A DNA stretch of 64,000 nucleotides from Mycobacterium sp. SVM_VP21 (lineage in GTDB: Bacteria > Actinomycetota > Actinomycetes > Mycobacteriales > Mycobacteriaceae): contig CP101406.1 in the NCBI GenBank assembly GCA_024758765.1, positions 1 through 64,000 of the forward strand. Reading direction: 5' to 3'. The stretch's first letter is position 1. The number at the start of each line of letters is the position of its first letter. The notes under the pieces are model-generated. The model had not been told where the DNA came from, did not search any database, and saw only the letters and a list, made by a program, of their open reading frames with translations. Shown here piece by piece: positions 1 to 8,738 of this stretch. A program made the translations under genes and the position numbers.

Positions 1-163
1 CCACACAAAATCCGGTACCCGCCGATCACCACGGCCCCGAAACCCCGCCTGATACCCCATACCGCACCAACACCTCTCGATCAGGTGTTGCAGCGATCAC
101 TTGAGCCTGACCCGGGCAATCCAGACAATTTGGCACACTCGCGCGACCGAACGACGACCGCGG
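1..163. other. Left-edge region without a supported gene
   Basis: Sequence downstream of trmD up to the window edge. A + strand frame is open from the edge to a TGA near position 114 and could be the tail of an upstream gene (lppW stands here in M. tuberculosis), but I recognise no motif in it. No clear terminator hairpin follows trmD. Confidence 0.3.
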
Positions 164-853
164 TTACTCGTCCAGCAGATCCGGACGGCGTTCGCGGGTC
201 CGCTCCAGGGCCGCCTCGTGGCGCCAGGCATTGATCCGGGCGTGATCACCGGAGAGCAGCACGTCGGGCACATCCAGGCCGCGCCAGCTCGGTGGGCGGG
301 TGTAACTCGGCCCCTCCAGCAGCCCATCACGGTCCGGCGAATGCGAATCGTCACGTTGGGACGCCGGATTGCCGAGCACGCCGGGCATGAGCCGCAGCAC
401 CGCCTCCAGCATCACCAGGACTGCGGGCTCCCCGCCGGCCAGCACATAGTCCCCGATCGACACCTCTTCGACCCGCATCCGCCGAGCGGCGTCGTCGGCG
501 ACCCGCTGATCGATGCCCTCGTAACGGCCGCAGGCGAACACCAGATGCTCTTCTGAGCTCCAGCGCTGCGCGGTGGCCTGGTCGAACAGTGTTCCCGCCG
601 GGGTCGGGACGATGAGAACGGTCTGCTCCGAGCAGATTTCGTCCAGCGCGTCGCCCCAGACCGGAGCCTTCATCACCATTCCCGGGCCGCCACCGTACGG
701 CGAGTCGTCCACCGAACGGTGCACATCGTGGGTCCAGCGCCGTAGGTCGTGAACCTCGAACGCGACCATTCCGGTCTCGATCGCCTTGCCGGGCAGTGAT
801 TGACGGATCGGAGCCAGGTAGTCGGGGAAGATCGTGACGACATCGATTCGCAT
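164..853 (-). CDS. trmD: tRNA (guanine-N1)-methyltransferase TrmD
   Basis: Methylates G37 next to the anticodon of several tRNAs using S-adenosylmethionine, which prevents +1 frameshifting; cytoplasmic. The 229 residues match bacterial TrmD. It starts [12 protein letters not shown], carries [14 protein letters not shown] at about 49-62, and has the trefoil-knot SAM loops CGRYEGID (108-115) and [11 protein letters not shown] (132-142), then a C-terminal tRNA-binding part. It is the last gene of the rpsP-KH-rimM-trmD operon, with 8 bp between rimM and trmD, so it is probably co-expressed with ribosomal protein S16. Confidence 0.98.
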   Translation of the reverse strand: MRIDVVTIFPDYLAPIRQSLPGKAIETGMVAFEVHDLRRWTHDVHRSVDDSPYGGGPGMVMKAPVWGDALDEICSEQTVLIVPTPAGTLFDQATAQRWSSEEHLVFACGRYEGIDQRVADDAARRMRVEEVSIGDYVLAGGEPAVLVMLEAVLRLMPGVLGNPASQRDDSHSPDRDGLLEGPSYTRPPSWRGLDVPDVLLSGDHARINAWRHEAALERTRERRPDLLDE

Positions 854-861
854 GCCGCGCT

Positions 862-1383
862 TTACCCGTCCAGCTCCAGCAGCCCGTCGGGCGGGTCGAT
901 CAGCACGGTGTTGTCGGCCAGCGACACCGACGGCACGAACGCAGCGATGAACGGCACCAACAGTTCCCGGCCGTCGGTCCGCTTGATCGCGAGCAGTTCA
1001 CCGGCAGCCGTGTGCAACACCTCGGTCACGGTGCCGATCTCCTCCCCCGCCACCGTGCGCACCTGCAGACCCTCGAGTTGATGGTCGTAGTAGGTGTCCG
1101 GCTCGGTGATCGGCGGCAACTCCGCGGAGTCGACGACGAAAACGCTGCCGCGAACCGCGTCGGCGCCGTCGCGGTCGACGACCCCGGCCAACCGCACCAG
1201 CAGCCGGGCCCCATGCGGGCGCGCCGCCTCGACGACATAGTCGCGTTGCGGCGCACCGGACTTGCGGGCGTGCAGCGTTGCACCCGGCGCGAACCGAAGT
1301 TCGGGATCGTCGGTACGGACATCGACGACGAGTTCGCCGCTGATGCCGTGGGCCTTGACCACACGCCCGACCGTCAGCTCCAT
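862..1383 (-). CDS. rimM: Ribosome maturation factor RimM
   Basis: Assembly factor for the 30S subunit head; binds S19 and helps 16S processing. The 173 residues match the family: an N-terminal beta-barrel starting [20 protein letters not shown] and a C-terminal PRC barrel containing [14 protein letters not shown] and [12 protein letters not shown], the usual RimM signatures. It lies between the KH-domain gene (11 bp gap) and trmD (8 bp gap) in the conserved S16 operon. Confidence 0.97.
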   Translation of the reverse strand: MELTVGRVVKAHGISGELVVDVRTDDPELRFAPGATLHARKSGAPQRDYVVEAARPHGARLLVRLAGVVDRDGADAVRGSVFVVDSAELPPITEPDTYYDHQLEGLQVRTVAGEEIGTVTEVLHTAAGELLAIKRTDGRELLVPFIAAFVPSVSLADNTVLIDPPDGLLELDG

Positions 1384-1394
1384 GAGCCGGCCGA

Positions 1395-1637
1395 CTACCG
1401 GTCGGTGTCCACCACGTCCACGCGGATACCACGTCCACCGATACCGGCGACGAGGGTGCGCAACGCAGTGGCGGTGCGACCGCCGCGACCGATTACCTTG
1501 CCCAAGTCGTCGGGGTGCACGTGCACCTCGACGGTGCGGCCACGGCGGTTGGTCACCATGTCGACTCGTACGTCATCGGGGTTGTCGACGATGCCGCGCA
1601 CCAAGTGCTCGACGGCGTCTGCCACCACGGCACTCAT
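1395..1637 (-). CDS. KH-domain RNA-binding protein (KhpA-like, Rv2908c homologue)
   Basis: Small single-KH protein of 80 residues. The KH GxxG loop is visible as [11 protein letters not shown], with GRGG at 50-53, after a short helical N-terminus and the strand RTVEVHVHP. Such proteins (KhpA/YlqC family) bind RNA broadly and are linked to ribosome biogenesis and cell-wall control in Gram-positives. The place between rpsP and rimM is typical. The exact RNA partners in mycobacteria are not evident from the sequence. Confidence 0.93.
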   Translation of the reverse strand: MSAVVADAVEHLVRGIVDNPDDVRVDMVTNRRGRTVEVHVHPDDLGKVIGRGGRTATALRTLVAGIGGRGIRVDVVDTDR

Positions 1638-1645
1638 GGCCGCGG

Positions 1646-2140
1646 TCAGCTCTCGCTGGCCGACTCGGCGGCCTCAGCAGCGGGGGCCTCGGCGGCAGCT
1701 TCCTCGGCGGGAGCCTCAGCCTTTTCGTCGGCCTTTTCGGCCTTTTTCGCCGGGGCCTTCTTCTTCTTGGCGGTGGTGGCCTCGGTGGTCGGGCCACCCT
1801 CGGCCTCGGCCAGCGCGGCGTTGAACAGCTCCAGCTTGCTCGGCTTGGCCGGCTTGACCTTCAGGCGGCCCTCGGCGCCGGGCAGTCCCTTGAACTTCTG
1901 CCAGTCACCGGTGATCTTCAGCAGCTTGAGCACGGGCTCGGTGGGCTGGGCACCGACCGACAGCCAGTACTGGGCGCGCTCCGAGTCGATCTCGATCAGG
2001 CTCGGCTCTTCCTTCGGGTGGTAGCGACCGATGACCTCGATGGCGCGGCCGTCCCGGCGGGAGCGCGCGTCGGCAATCGCGATGCGGTACTGCGGATTGC
2101 GGATCTTGCCGAGGCGGGTGAGCTTGATCTTGACAGCCAT
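1646..2140 (-). CDS. rpsP: 30S ribosomal protein S16
   Basis: Component of the small ribosomal subunit. The S16 fold covers about residues 1-115 ([20 protein letters not shown]). It is followed by a Lys/Glu/Ala-rich tail with [13 protein letters not shown] and an acidic AEE/APA stretch, the long extension seen in mycobacterial S16. An open frame begins upstream at 2197, but ATG at 2140 is chosen because AGGAG lies just upstream and the homology starts there. It is the first gene of the rpsP-KH-rimM-trmD operon. Confidence 0.97.
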   Translation of the reverse strand: MAVKIKLTRLGKIRNPQYRIAIADARSRRDGRAIEVIGRYHPKEEPSLIEIDSERAQYWLSVGAQPTEPVLKLLKITGDWQKFKGLPGAEGRLKVKPAKPSKLELFNAALAEAEGGPTTEATTAKKKKAPAKKAEKADEKAEAPAEEAAAEAPAAEAAESASES

Positions 2141-2309
2141 GAATAACTCCTGCGATATCACGCTGCAATTCAGCGATGCGGGCGGGATTGCCCACATCCG
2201 GTTTTGCCTCGCGTGGTTGCGTCACCCCGCGCGGAGCCCCAACAGGGTCGCGTCGCACGGCGGACAGCCGCCCATTGTGCCAGAAACAGGCCGGTCAGCA
2301 GAAATCGCC

Positions 2310-2729
2310 TCAGGGCATCTTCTGGAAGCACTTGATCTCGGAGCGCCTGCTCATCCGCCAGCCGTCGGCGGTGCGGACGAACTCGTCGTCATACCACAGC
2401 CCCACCAGCATCATGGGGTCGTTCTCCCCGCTGAACACCATCGGGTTGAAACAGAAGGTGCGCGCGGTGGCGCTGTCGCCGTCGACGCGGATCGCCGGCA
2501 GGCCCAGCATGTGGGAGTAGTTGGCGAAATTGGGCAGCACCTCGGTCAGCCAAGCCTTGACCTCTGGGAAGCGCCCGTCGATACCGCCCAAGGCGCGGTA
2601 GTCGATGTAGGCATCGGGGGTGAACACCGCGTCCAGACCATCGAAGTTGCGGGTGTCGATCGCGGTCGAGTAGTCGACCAGCAGCTGCTGGATCTCCCAA
2701 CGGTCTGAAATTTCGTGTTGGCTCAGCAT
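2310..2729 (-). CDS. NTF2/SnoaL-like family protein (Rv2910c homologue)
   Basis: Predicted small cone-shaped SnoaL-like protein of about 139 residues. It has the family's N-terminal helix (EIQQLLVDYSTAIDTRNFDGL), then DAVFTPDAYIDYRALGG and a C-terminal WRMSRRSEIKCFQ. Members act as dehydratases, isomerases or hydroxylases on small hydrophobic substrates; the substrate here is unknown. Met at 2729 is preferred. A Met at 2768 would overlap the start of the divergent dacB2 gene. The gene pair matches the Rv2910c/dacB2 arrangement. Confidence 0.85.
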   Translation of the reverse strand: MLSQHEISDRWEIQQLLVDYSTAIDTRNFDGLDAVFTPDAYIDYRALGGIDGRFPEVKAWLTEVLPNFANYSHMLGLPAIRVDGDSATARTFCFNPMVFSGENDPMMLVGLWYDDEFVRTADGWRMSRRSEIKCFQKMP

Positions 2730-2766
2730 TCCTCGATTCAACACCACAGCGGTAAGGTAGGCCGCC

Positions 2767-3636
2767 ATGCGGAAAATCTTGGCCGCAATCGCGGCTCTCG
2801 CAACCGTGTTCGCCTCTCCCGTGGCGACTGCCCACGCCGACGCCGCGCAGCCTCTCGGCTCGGCGCCGGTTCCGGTCGGCCCGGCCCCGAACTGGCTGAT
2901 CGCCGACCTGGATTCCGGGCAGGTGCTCGCCGAGCAGAACGGCTACGCCGCGACTCCGCCGGCCAGCACGATCAAGGTTCTGCTGGCATTGGTGGTGCTC
3001 GATGAGCTGAACCTCGACGACACCATGGTGGCTACCCCCGCCGACACGCACGTGGAGTGCAACTGTGTGGGGGTCAAGGCTGACCACAGCTACACGGCAC
3101 GGCAGCTGCTGGAAGGCCTGCTGCTGGTATCGGGCAACGACGCCGCCAACGCGCTGGCCGACATGCTCGGCGGTCCCGAGGCGGCGGTGGCGAAGATGAA
3201 CGCCAAGGCCGCTGCGGTCGGCGCGACTGATACCCATGCCAGTACACCGTCCGGGCTGGACGGCCCCGGCGGCCCGGGCGCGAGCACCCCGCACGACCTG
3301 GCGGCCATCTTCCGGGCGGCGATGGCCAACCCGGTGTTCGCCGAGATCACCGCGCAGCCCGCGGCGACATTCCCCACCGATGCCGGGGAGCGTCCGATCG
3401 TGAACATGAACGAGCTGCTGGCCCGGTACCCGGGGGCGTTCGGCGGCAAGACCGGCTTTACCGACGCTGCCCGCAAGACCTATGTCGGCGGAGCGGCCCG
3501 CGACGGTCGGCGGCTGGTGGTCGCGATGATGTACGGGCTCATCCATGAGGGCGGCCCGACCTATTGGGACCAGGCGGCCGCCCTACTGGATTGGGGTTTC
3601 GCGCAGGGGCCGATGTCCAGCGTCGGCAGCCTGTAG
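2767..3636 (+). CDS. dacB2: D-alanyl-D-alanine carboxypeptidase (DacB2-like PBP)
   Basis: Penicillin-binding serine peptidase that trims the terminal D-Ala of peptidoglycan stem peptides outside the membrane. 289 residues: Sec signal peptide (1-24, ending ATAHA), then a DD-peptidase domain with the three catalytic motifs STIK (67-70), SGN (122-124) and KTG (228-230). No C-terminal membrane anchor is seen, so the mature enzyme is presumably soluble or loosely wall-associated. Length is close to M. tuberculosis DacB2. It is divergent from the SnoaL gene and convergent with the amidohydrolase. Confidence 0.94.
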   Translation: MRKILAAIAALATVFASPVATAHADAAQPLGSAPVPVGPAPNWLIADLDSGQVLAEQNGYAATPPASTIKVLLALVVLDELNLDDTMVATPADTHVECNCVGVKADHSYTARQLLEGLLLVSGNDAANALADMLGGPEAAVAKMNAKAAAVGATDTHASTPSGLDGPGGPGASTPHDLAAIFRAAMANPVFAEITAQPAATFPTDAGERPIVNMNELLARYPGAFGGKTGFTDAARKTYVGGAARDGRRLVVAMMYGLIHEGGPTYWDQAAALLDWGFAQGPMSSVGSL

Positions 3637-3653
3637 GACCCGGCTCAACCGGC

Positions 3654-3713
3654 GCGAGCAGACGCAGAATCGCCTAAATCCGCGGCCCACAGTGCGAGTC
3701 TGTGTCTGCTGGG
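3654..3713. terminator. Stem-loop between convergent genes (GAGCAGACGCAG family, copy 1)
   Basis: Imperfect inverted repeat between the dacB2 stop (3636) and the amidohydrolase stop (3726). The left arm is GCGAGCAGACGCAGAATCGC (3654-3673) and the right arm GCGAGTCTGTGTCTGCTGGG (3694-3713), with about three mismatches. The place suggests a bidirectional terminator. A closely related copy lies at 56797-56866 in the same kind of junction. Confidence 0.6.
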
Positions 3714-3725
3714 CGGTGAAAGCGG

Positions 3726-4793
3726 TCAGCAGACCCGGCCGCGCAGCATCACCAGATCGGGAGACCCGAGCACCTCGGGGCCGCTGCGCGGGTCGTCGGC
3801 GAAACACACCAGATCGGCCGGCGCGCCCTGCTCCAGCCCGGGTGCCCCCAACCAGCGACGGGCATCCCAGCAGGCCGCACCCAGTGCTTCGGTGCGGCTG
3901 AGGCCGACCCCGGACAGGGCGTCGACTTCGTCGGCGATCCGGCCGTGGGCCACCATGCCACCGGCATCGGTGCCGGCATAAATCGGCACGCCGGCTTCCC
4001 GAGCCGCACCGATCCGTGATCGACAGGTGGCGTGCAGCGCGCGCATGTGCGCCGCATAGGTCGGGTACTTGGCCGCCGAATCGGCGATCCCCGGGAAGTT
4101 GTCGATGTTGATCAGCGTGGGCACCAGGGCCGTGCCATGGGCCAGCATCAGCTCGATGATGTCGTCGGTGATCCCCGTCCCGTGCTCGATGCAGTCGATG
4201 CCGGCGTTGATCAGGCCGGGCAGTGCGTCCTCGCCGAAGACGTGCGCGGTGACCCGGGCGCCGTTGGCGTGCGCGGCGTCGATGGCCGACTTCAACACGT
4301 CGTCGGACCACAGCGGCGCGAGGTCGCCGACACCCCGGTCGATCCAGTCCCCCACCAGCTTCACCCAGCCGTCGCCGCGAAGCGCTTGGGCGGCAACGGC
4401 TTCCGGCAATTGCATCTCGTCGTCGACGTCGATCGGCAGTCCGGGGATGTAGCGCTTGGTCCGGGCGAGATGTTGTCCGGCGCGGATGATGCGAGGCAGG
4501 TCAGCGCGGTCGTCGAACGCGCGGGTGTCGACCGGGGAGCCCGCGTCACGGATCAGCAGGACCCCGGCGCGACGTTCGGTCTCGGCCTGGCGCACCGCCT
4601 CGTCGAGGTCGACCGAACCGCCGGGCCCGATCCCGACGTGACAGTGCGCGTCGACCAGGCCCGGGATGATCCAGCCGTCGGAGAAGACGGTCTCAGCGCC
4701 GTCGACCGGCTCGAGGCTGATCGCACCGTCGACGATCCAGTACTCGACAGGCTGTTCGTCGGGCAGCCCGCGACCGGAGATGTGGAGCGCCAA
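3726..4793 (-). CDS. Amidohydrolase family protein (Rv2915c homologue)
   Basis: Metal-dependent hydrolase of the TIM-barrel amidohydrolase superfamily, 355 residues. Metal and active-site residues are visible: DAHCH with H50 and H52, candidate bridging Lys145 (DGWVKLVGDW), H184 (VTAHVFG), H204 (CIEHGTG) and D276 (YAGTDAGG). An N-terminal beta-sandwich half (residues 1-45) is completed by the C-terminus (PADLVCFADDPR), as in imidazolonepropionase/prolidase-like members. The substrate cannot be deduced. It starts 1 bp after the ffh stop and is probably co-transcribed with ffh. Confidence 0.9.
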   Translation of the reverse strand: MALHISGRGLPDEQPVEYWIVDGAISLEPVDGAETVFSDGWIIPGLVDAHCHVGIGPGGSVDLDEAVRQAETERRAGVLLIRDAGSPVDTRAFDDRADLPRIIRAGQHLARTKRYIPGLPIDVDDEMQLPEAVAAQALRGDGWVKLVGDWIDRGVGDLAPLWSDDVLKSAIDAAHANGARVTAHVFGEDALPGLINAGIDCIEHGTGITDDIIELMLAHGTALVPTLINIDNFPGIADSAAKYPTYAAHMRALHATCRSRIGAAREAGVPIYAGTDAGGMVAHGRIADEVDALSGVGLSRTEALGAACWDARRWLGAPGLEQGAPADLVCFADDPRSGPEVLGSPDLVMLRGRVC

Positions 4794-4794
4794 A

Positions 4795-6354
4795 TTACTT
4801 CTGGCCCGGGAAGTTCAGCTTGGACAGGTCGAAGTCGGCCAGCCCCGGGGGCAGCTCGTTGAGGCCTTCGGGCATCTGCGACAGGTCAGGGAAACCGGCG
4901 GGCATGCCGGGGCCGCCGGGACCGAACAGGCCCCGCACCTTCGGTGGGGTCGGGCCGCGGCCCTTGCCCTTCTTGCCCGCCTTACCCTTGGCCTTGCGAT
5001 TGGAGCTCTTGCGGCCCAGCCCGGGCAGGCCCAGGCCGCCCATCATCGACGACATCATCTTGCGGGCCTCGAAGAACCGATCGACGAGCTGGTTGACCTC
5101 CGAGACGCTGACGCCCGAACCGTTGGCGATGCGCAGCCGCCGGGAGGCGTTGATGATCTTCGGGTCAGCCCGCTCGGCCGGCGTCATGCCGCGAATGATG
5201 GCCTGCAGGCGATCCAGCTGGCTGTCGTCGACGGCGGCCAACGCGTCCTTCATCTGGCCGGCTCCGGGCAGCATGCCCAGCAGGTTGCCGATCGGACCCA
5301 TCTTGCGGATCGCCAGCATCTGCTCGAGGAAATCCTCCAGCGTGAGCTCGCCGGAACCGATCTTGGCCGCTGCTTCCTCGGCCTTGCGGGCGTCGAAGAC
5401 CTGCTCGGCCTGCTCGATGAGGCTGAGCACGTCGCCCATGCCCAGGATGCGGCTGGCCATCCGGTCGGGGTGGAAGATGTCGAAGTCTTCCAACTTCTCA
5501 CCGGTGGACGCGAACAAGATAGGCGCACCGGTGACTTCCCGCACCGACAATGCCGCACCACCGCGGGCGTCGCCGTCGAGCTTGGTGAGTACGACCCCGG
5601 TGAAGCCCACTCCTTCGCGGAACGCATCGGCGGTGGTGACCGCGTCCTGGCCGATCATGGCGTCCAGAACGAACAACACCTCGTCGGGCTGCACCGCATC
5701 GCGGATGGCGGCGGCCTGGGCCATCATCTCCTCGTCGATGCCCAGGCGCCCGGCGGTGTCGACGACGACGACGTCGAAGTGCTTGGCTTTGGCTTCGGCC
5801 AAACCGGCTGCGGCCACGGCGACCGGGTCGCCCGGCGTGCCGCTATCACCGGCGACCGAGGTCCCCGGGTGCGGGGCGAACACCGTGACCCCGGCGCGTT
5901 CCCCGACCACCTGCAGCTGGTTGACCGCACCGGGGCGTTGCAGATCGCAGGCCACCAGCAGCGGAGTGTGGCCCTGGCCTCGCAGCCAAGTGGCCAACTT
6001 GCCGGCCAGCGTGGTCTTGCCCGCACCCTGCAGACCGGCCAGCATGATGACCGTCGGCGGGGTCTTGGCGAACGCCAGCTGTCGGGTCTCTCCACCGAGG
6101 ATGCCGATGAGCTCCTCGTTGACGATCTTGACGACCTGCTGGGCCGGGTTGAGCGCACCGGAGACCTCCGCACCCTTGGCACGGTCCTTGATCCGGCCGA
6201 TGAACGCGCGCACCACAGGCAACGACACGTCGGCTTCCAGCAGGGCCAGCCGGATCTCGCGGGCGGTGGCGTCGATATCGGCGTCAGTGAGACGGCCCTT
6301 ACTGCGCAGCCCCTGCAGGGCCCCGGTCAACCGGTCGGAGAGGGATTCAAACAC
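4795..6354 (-). CDS. ffh: Signal recognition particle GTPase Ffh
   Basis: Protein subunit of the SRP; binds 4.5S RNA and the signal sequences of nascent membrane proteins and docks with FtsY. 519 residues: N domain (1-95), G domain with P-loop GLQGAGKTT (107-115), DTAGRLG and TKLDGDARGG, and a methionine-rich M domain (FLEQMLAIRKMGPIGNLLGM). The C-terminal Lys/Gly/Pro-rich tail is typical of actinobacterial Ffh. The receptor gene ftsY is in the same window at 21098-22357. Confidence 0.98.
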   Translation of the reverse strand: MFESLSDRLTGALQGLRSKGRLTDADIDATAREIRLALLEADVSLPVVRAFIGRIKDRAKGAEVSGALNPAQQVVKIVNEELIGILGGETRQLAFAKTPPTVIMLAGLQGAGKTTLAGKLATWLRGQGHTPLLVACDLQRPGAVNQLQVVGERAGVTVFAPHPGTSVAGDSGTPGDPVAVAAAGLAEAKAKHFDVVVVDTAGRLGIDEEMMAQAAAIRDAVQPDEVLFVLDAMIGQDAVTTADAFREGVGFTGVVLTKLDGDARGGAALSVREVTGAPILFASTGEKLEDFDIFHPDRMASRILGMGDVLSLIEQAEQVFDARKAEEAAAKIGSGELTLEDFLEQMLAIRKMGPIGNLLGMLPGAGQMKDALAAVDDSQLDRLQAIIRGMTPAERADPKIINASRRLRIANGSGVSVSEVNQLVDRFFEARKMMSSMMGGLGLPGLGRKSSNRKAKGKAGKKGKGRGPTPPKVRGLFGPGGPGMPAGFPDLSQMPEGLNELPPGLADFDLSKLNFPGQK

Positions 6355-6693
6355 GCCGCCAGCCTATATCTGGTCGCATCGCGGGCGGGCGGGCCGCGGC
6401 GACATGGGGTGGCCCGAGCGGGCGGCGGGTCGTTGGCGTGTCCGATATCCGGGGCGTGCTAATTGTAACCGCGGCGTTAGATAAATTGCACAGTTAATGC
6501 CGCAATTCTCGTCCGTTAAACGGCAGTTTCCGAGCTTTCACAACCCGCCTATTTCCGTTAAAGATGAGCGCTCAACCGCTAAGAAAACGTTACCGATCCA
6601 CTTAACCTATCCGATTCCTGCAATGCTTCACGACATCGATGACCGGCCCCTCGGACCATCCCATTCTGGTCCGGCTACCTGCGAGGAGGATGC
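6355..6693. promoter_or_regulatory. 339-bp intergenic region upstream of the PE gene with phased TTAA-type repeats
   Basis: No gene. Positions about 6460-6630 are much richer in A+T than the surroundings. Motifs of the form GTTAA/GCTAA recur on roughly the same helical face: GTTAG 6476, GTTAA 6493, CCGTTAAA at 6513 and 6555, CCGCTAA at 6576. Most neighbouring copies are about 21 or 42 bp apart. The array precedes a strong ribosome binding site (GAGGAGG) for the PE gene. It may be a regulator-binding promoter shared by the PE/PPE pair and perhaps the divergent ffh gene. Confidence 0.4.
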
Positions 6694-7524
6694 ATGTCGT
6701 TTGTGAAAACACTCCCCGAATCAATTACGCACGCCGCGGGTCAACTCGCAGGTATCGGCGAAGCGCTGTCCGCCGAGAGCGGCGCGGCGGCGATCCCGAC
6801 CACGGTGATCGCGCCGGCCGGCACCGACCCGGTCTCTGCGTTGCAGGCCGCCGTGTTCGCGACCTATGGGAACCTCTACCAGTCGATCAGCCAGCAGGCG
6901 GCAACCGTTCACCAGCAGCTGGTACAGGTCCTCGGGCAGAACGCCGGGGCCTACTCCACCGCCGAGGCCACCAACCAGGCGACATCGTCAATGGACTCGG
7001 GGCTCCAGTGGTTCTTGACCAATGTCCTCGGTGTGCCGTCCAGCGGCAGCGGTTCCCTGCTCTCGGGCAACCTGGCCAACATCGAGAACGTCGGGATGGG
7101 CAACTGGGCCTCGGCCGGCTCGGCACTGCTCGGCTTGGCCGGTGGTGGTCTCCTGGACTTTCCCGAAGAGATCGCCGCCGAAGGAGCCGCGGGCCTCGTC
7201 GGGTTCGAAGAGCCCATGCTGGCCGCACCCATGGCCGGCGTCGGCGCGATGCCCGTGGCGGCCGGCATGGCCCAGGCCACCACGGTCGGCGCCTTGTCCG
7301 CGCCGCCCACCTGGGCCGCCGAGAGCGCGGCCGCCTCGACCGCTGCCCCCGCGCGTTTGGCGGCGGTCACGAGCAGCATGGCCACCCCGCACTCCATGCC
7401 CGCGATGGCCGCCGTGCCGGCAGCCATGGCCGCAGCCGGCGCCGGTGATCGCGGCGTCGGGAAGTTCGGCGCACCGCGCTATGGGGTCAAGCACACCGTC
7501 ATGCCTAAGCCGACTGCCGTTTAG
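6694..7524 (+). CDS. PE-family protein with a PPE-like C-terminal tail
   Basis: 276 residues. The N-terminal PE domain (about 1-95) has the helical hairpin and the type VII secretion motif YxxxE (Y87-S-T-A-E91), so export by an ESX system is expected. After a Gly/Ala/Met-rich middle, the C-terminus (PPTWAAESAA ... RYGVKHTVMPKP) resembles the PPE-SVP C-terminal domain and nearly repeats the tail of the PPE protein encoded 35 bp downstream. Start ATG follows GAGGAGG. PE and PPE partners encoded in tandem usually form a heterodimer. Function at the cell surface is unknown. Confidence 0.93.
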   Translation: MSFVKTLPESITHAAGQLAGIGEALSAESGAAAIPTTVIAPAGTDPVSALQAAVFATYGNLYQSISQQAATVHQQLVQVLGQNAGAYSTAEATNQATSSMDSGLQWFLTNVLGVPSSGSGSLLSGNLANIENVGMGNWASAGSALLGLAGGGLLDFPEEIAAEGAAGLVGFEEPMLAAPMAGVGAMPVAAGMAQATTVGALSAPPTWAAESAAASTAAPARLAAVTSSMATPHSMPAMAAVPAAMAAAGAGDRGVGKFGAPRYGVKHTVMPKPTAV

Positions 7525-7559
7525 CAACCTGCCCCACCACCGAGAAGGGGAACACAGAT

Positions 7560-8738
7560 ATGTCGTTCGATTTCGGAGCACTACCCCCGGAGATCGTGTC
7601 CGCGTGGATGTACAGCGGAGCCGGTTCCGGACCTCTGATGTCGGCCGCCTCGGCATGGGGCAGCCTGGCCGCCGAGCTGGAGACGTCTGCGATGTCGGCA
7701 CAGTTGGTGATTTCCGAGCTGGCCGGCGAAGAGTGGACGGGGCCTGCCTCGGCGGCAATGACCAGCGCGGTCACGCCGTATCTCGCGTGGTTGCAGACCA
7801 CCTCGACAGCCGCCTACCAGGCCAGTTCGCAGGCGATGGCCTCGGCAGGAGCGTTCGAAGCCGCCCGTGCGGCCGTGGTGTCTCCGCCAGTGATCACCGC
7901 CAACCGGGCCCAGCTGGCGGCACTCGTTGCGTCCAATTTCTTGGGCGTGAATACCCCGGCGATCCTGGCCACCGAAGCCCACTACATGGAGATGTGGGCG
8001 CAGGACACCCTGGCCATGCTCGGCTACAGCACCTCGTCGGCCAGTGCTGCCGCGCTTACCCCGATGTCTCCGGCGCCGCAGACCACCAGCCCGGTAGGCG
8101 CTGCGGTCGCCACTGCGGGCAGTGCCACCGGCGGGCTTCAGCAGGAGCTGACCCAGGGCCTCAGCTCACTGCAGGGCGCCCTGCAGTCGCTGATCGCACC
8201 GCTGACCGGGGCATCGGACCCGACACTGGTGAACGCGCTCGATCTCTTCTTGGGTACCCCGTTGTTCTCGAATGCCATCAACGGCGGGGTGAACACGGCG
8301 GCGTGGTTCGTCTGCACTGCGGTCCCGACAGCGGTATCGCTGGGCCATACCCTGGCCTTGGCGGGCCCGGCCAGCCTGGCATCCGATGTCACCGGAGTAG
8401 ACGGTCTCGCGGCGGGTCTGGGCTCGGGAGTCCTGGCTGGCATGACCCAACCGGTGGCAGCGGTGGGTGCCGCCGGCACGCCGGTGCTGGCAGGACTGGG
8501 CCAGGCATCCACGATGGGCGGGATGTCGGTGCCAGCCGGCTGGTCGGCCGCGGCAGGCACTCAGGTCGCGGCGTCGACGGGTTCGGGTTGGACGGTCGCG
8601 GCAGAGGAGACCGCACAGATGCATGCGGTACCAGCGGGAATGGGACCGATGGGCGCAGGTGGACGCGGCGGTTTCGGTTCAGGTGGCCCGCGTTACGGGT
8701 TCAAACCTACGGTGATGCCAAAACAGGTGCTGGTGTGA
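7560..8738 (+). CDS. PPE-family protein (PPE-SVP type)
   Basis: 392 residues. The PPE domain (about 1-175) opens MSFDFGALPPEI, with PPE at 9-11, and has the WTG turn of WxG proteins at 59-61. The C-terminal part carries the SVP signature (GGMSVPAGWSAAA) and ends RYGFKPTVMPKQVLV. It follows the PE gene by 35 bp and its ATG is preceded by GAGAAGGGGA, so the two form a classical PE-PPE operon probably secreted as a dimer through ESX-5 or a related system. This pair is not present at this site in M. tuberculosis. Confidence 0.95.
   Translation: MSFDFGALPPEIVSAWMYSGAGSGPLMSAASAWGSLAAELETSAMSAQLVISELAGEEWTGPASAAMTSAVTPYLAWLQTTSTAAYQASSQAMASAGAFEAARAAVVSPPVITANRAQLAALVASNFLGVNTPAILATEAHYMEMWAQDTLAMLGYSTSSASAAALTPMSPAPQTTSPVGAAVATAGSATGGLQQELTQGLSSLQGALQSLIAPLTGASDPTLVNALDLFLGTPLFSNAINGGVNTAAWFVCTAVPTAVSLGHTLALAGPASLASDVTGVDGLAAGLGSGVLAGMTQPVAAVGAAGTPVLAGLGQASTMGGMSVPAGWSAAAGTQVAASTGSGWTVAAEETAQMHAVPAGMGPMGAGGRGGFGSGGPRYGFKPTVMPKQVLV

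Noticed and set aside
1..163. 3' end of lppW
   Set aside because: A + strand frame is open to about 114, but no recognisable LppW sequence is seen in so short a stretch.
4666..6462. Long open frames on the + strand opposite ffh
   Set aside because: They are antisense to a clearly conserved gene, show Arg/Pro/Gly-rich composition without motifs, and are expected in GC-rich DNA.
6497..6706. 69-codon + strand frame in the PE upstream region
   Set aside because: It has no ribosome binding site, lies in the A+T-rich regulatory stretch and runs into the PE start; the sequence has no coding character.
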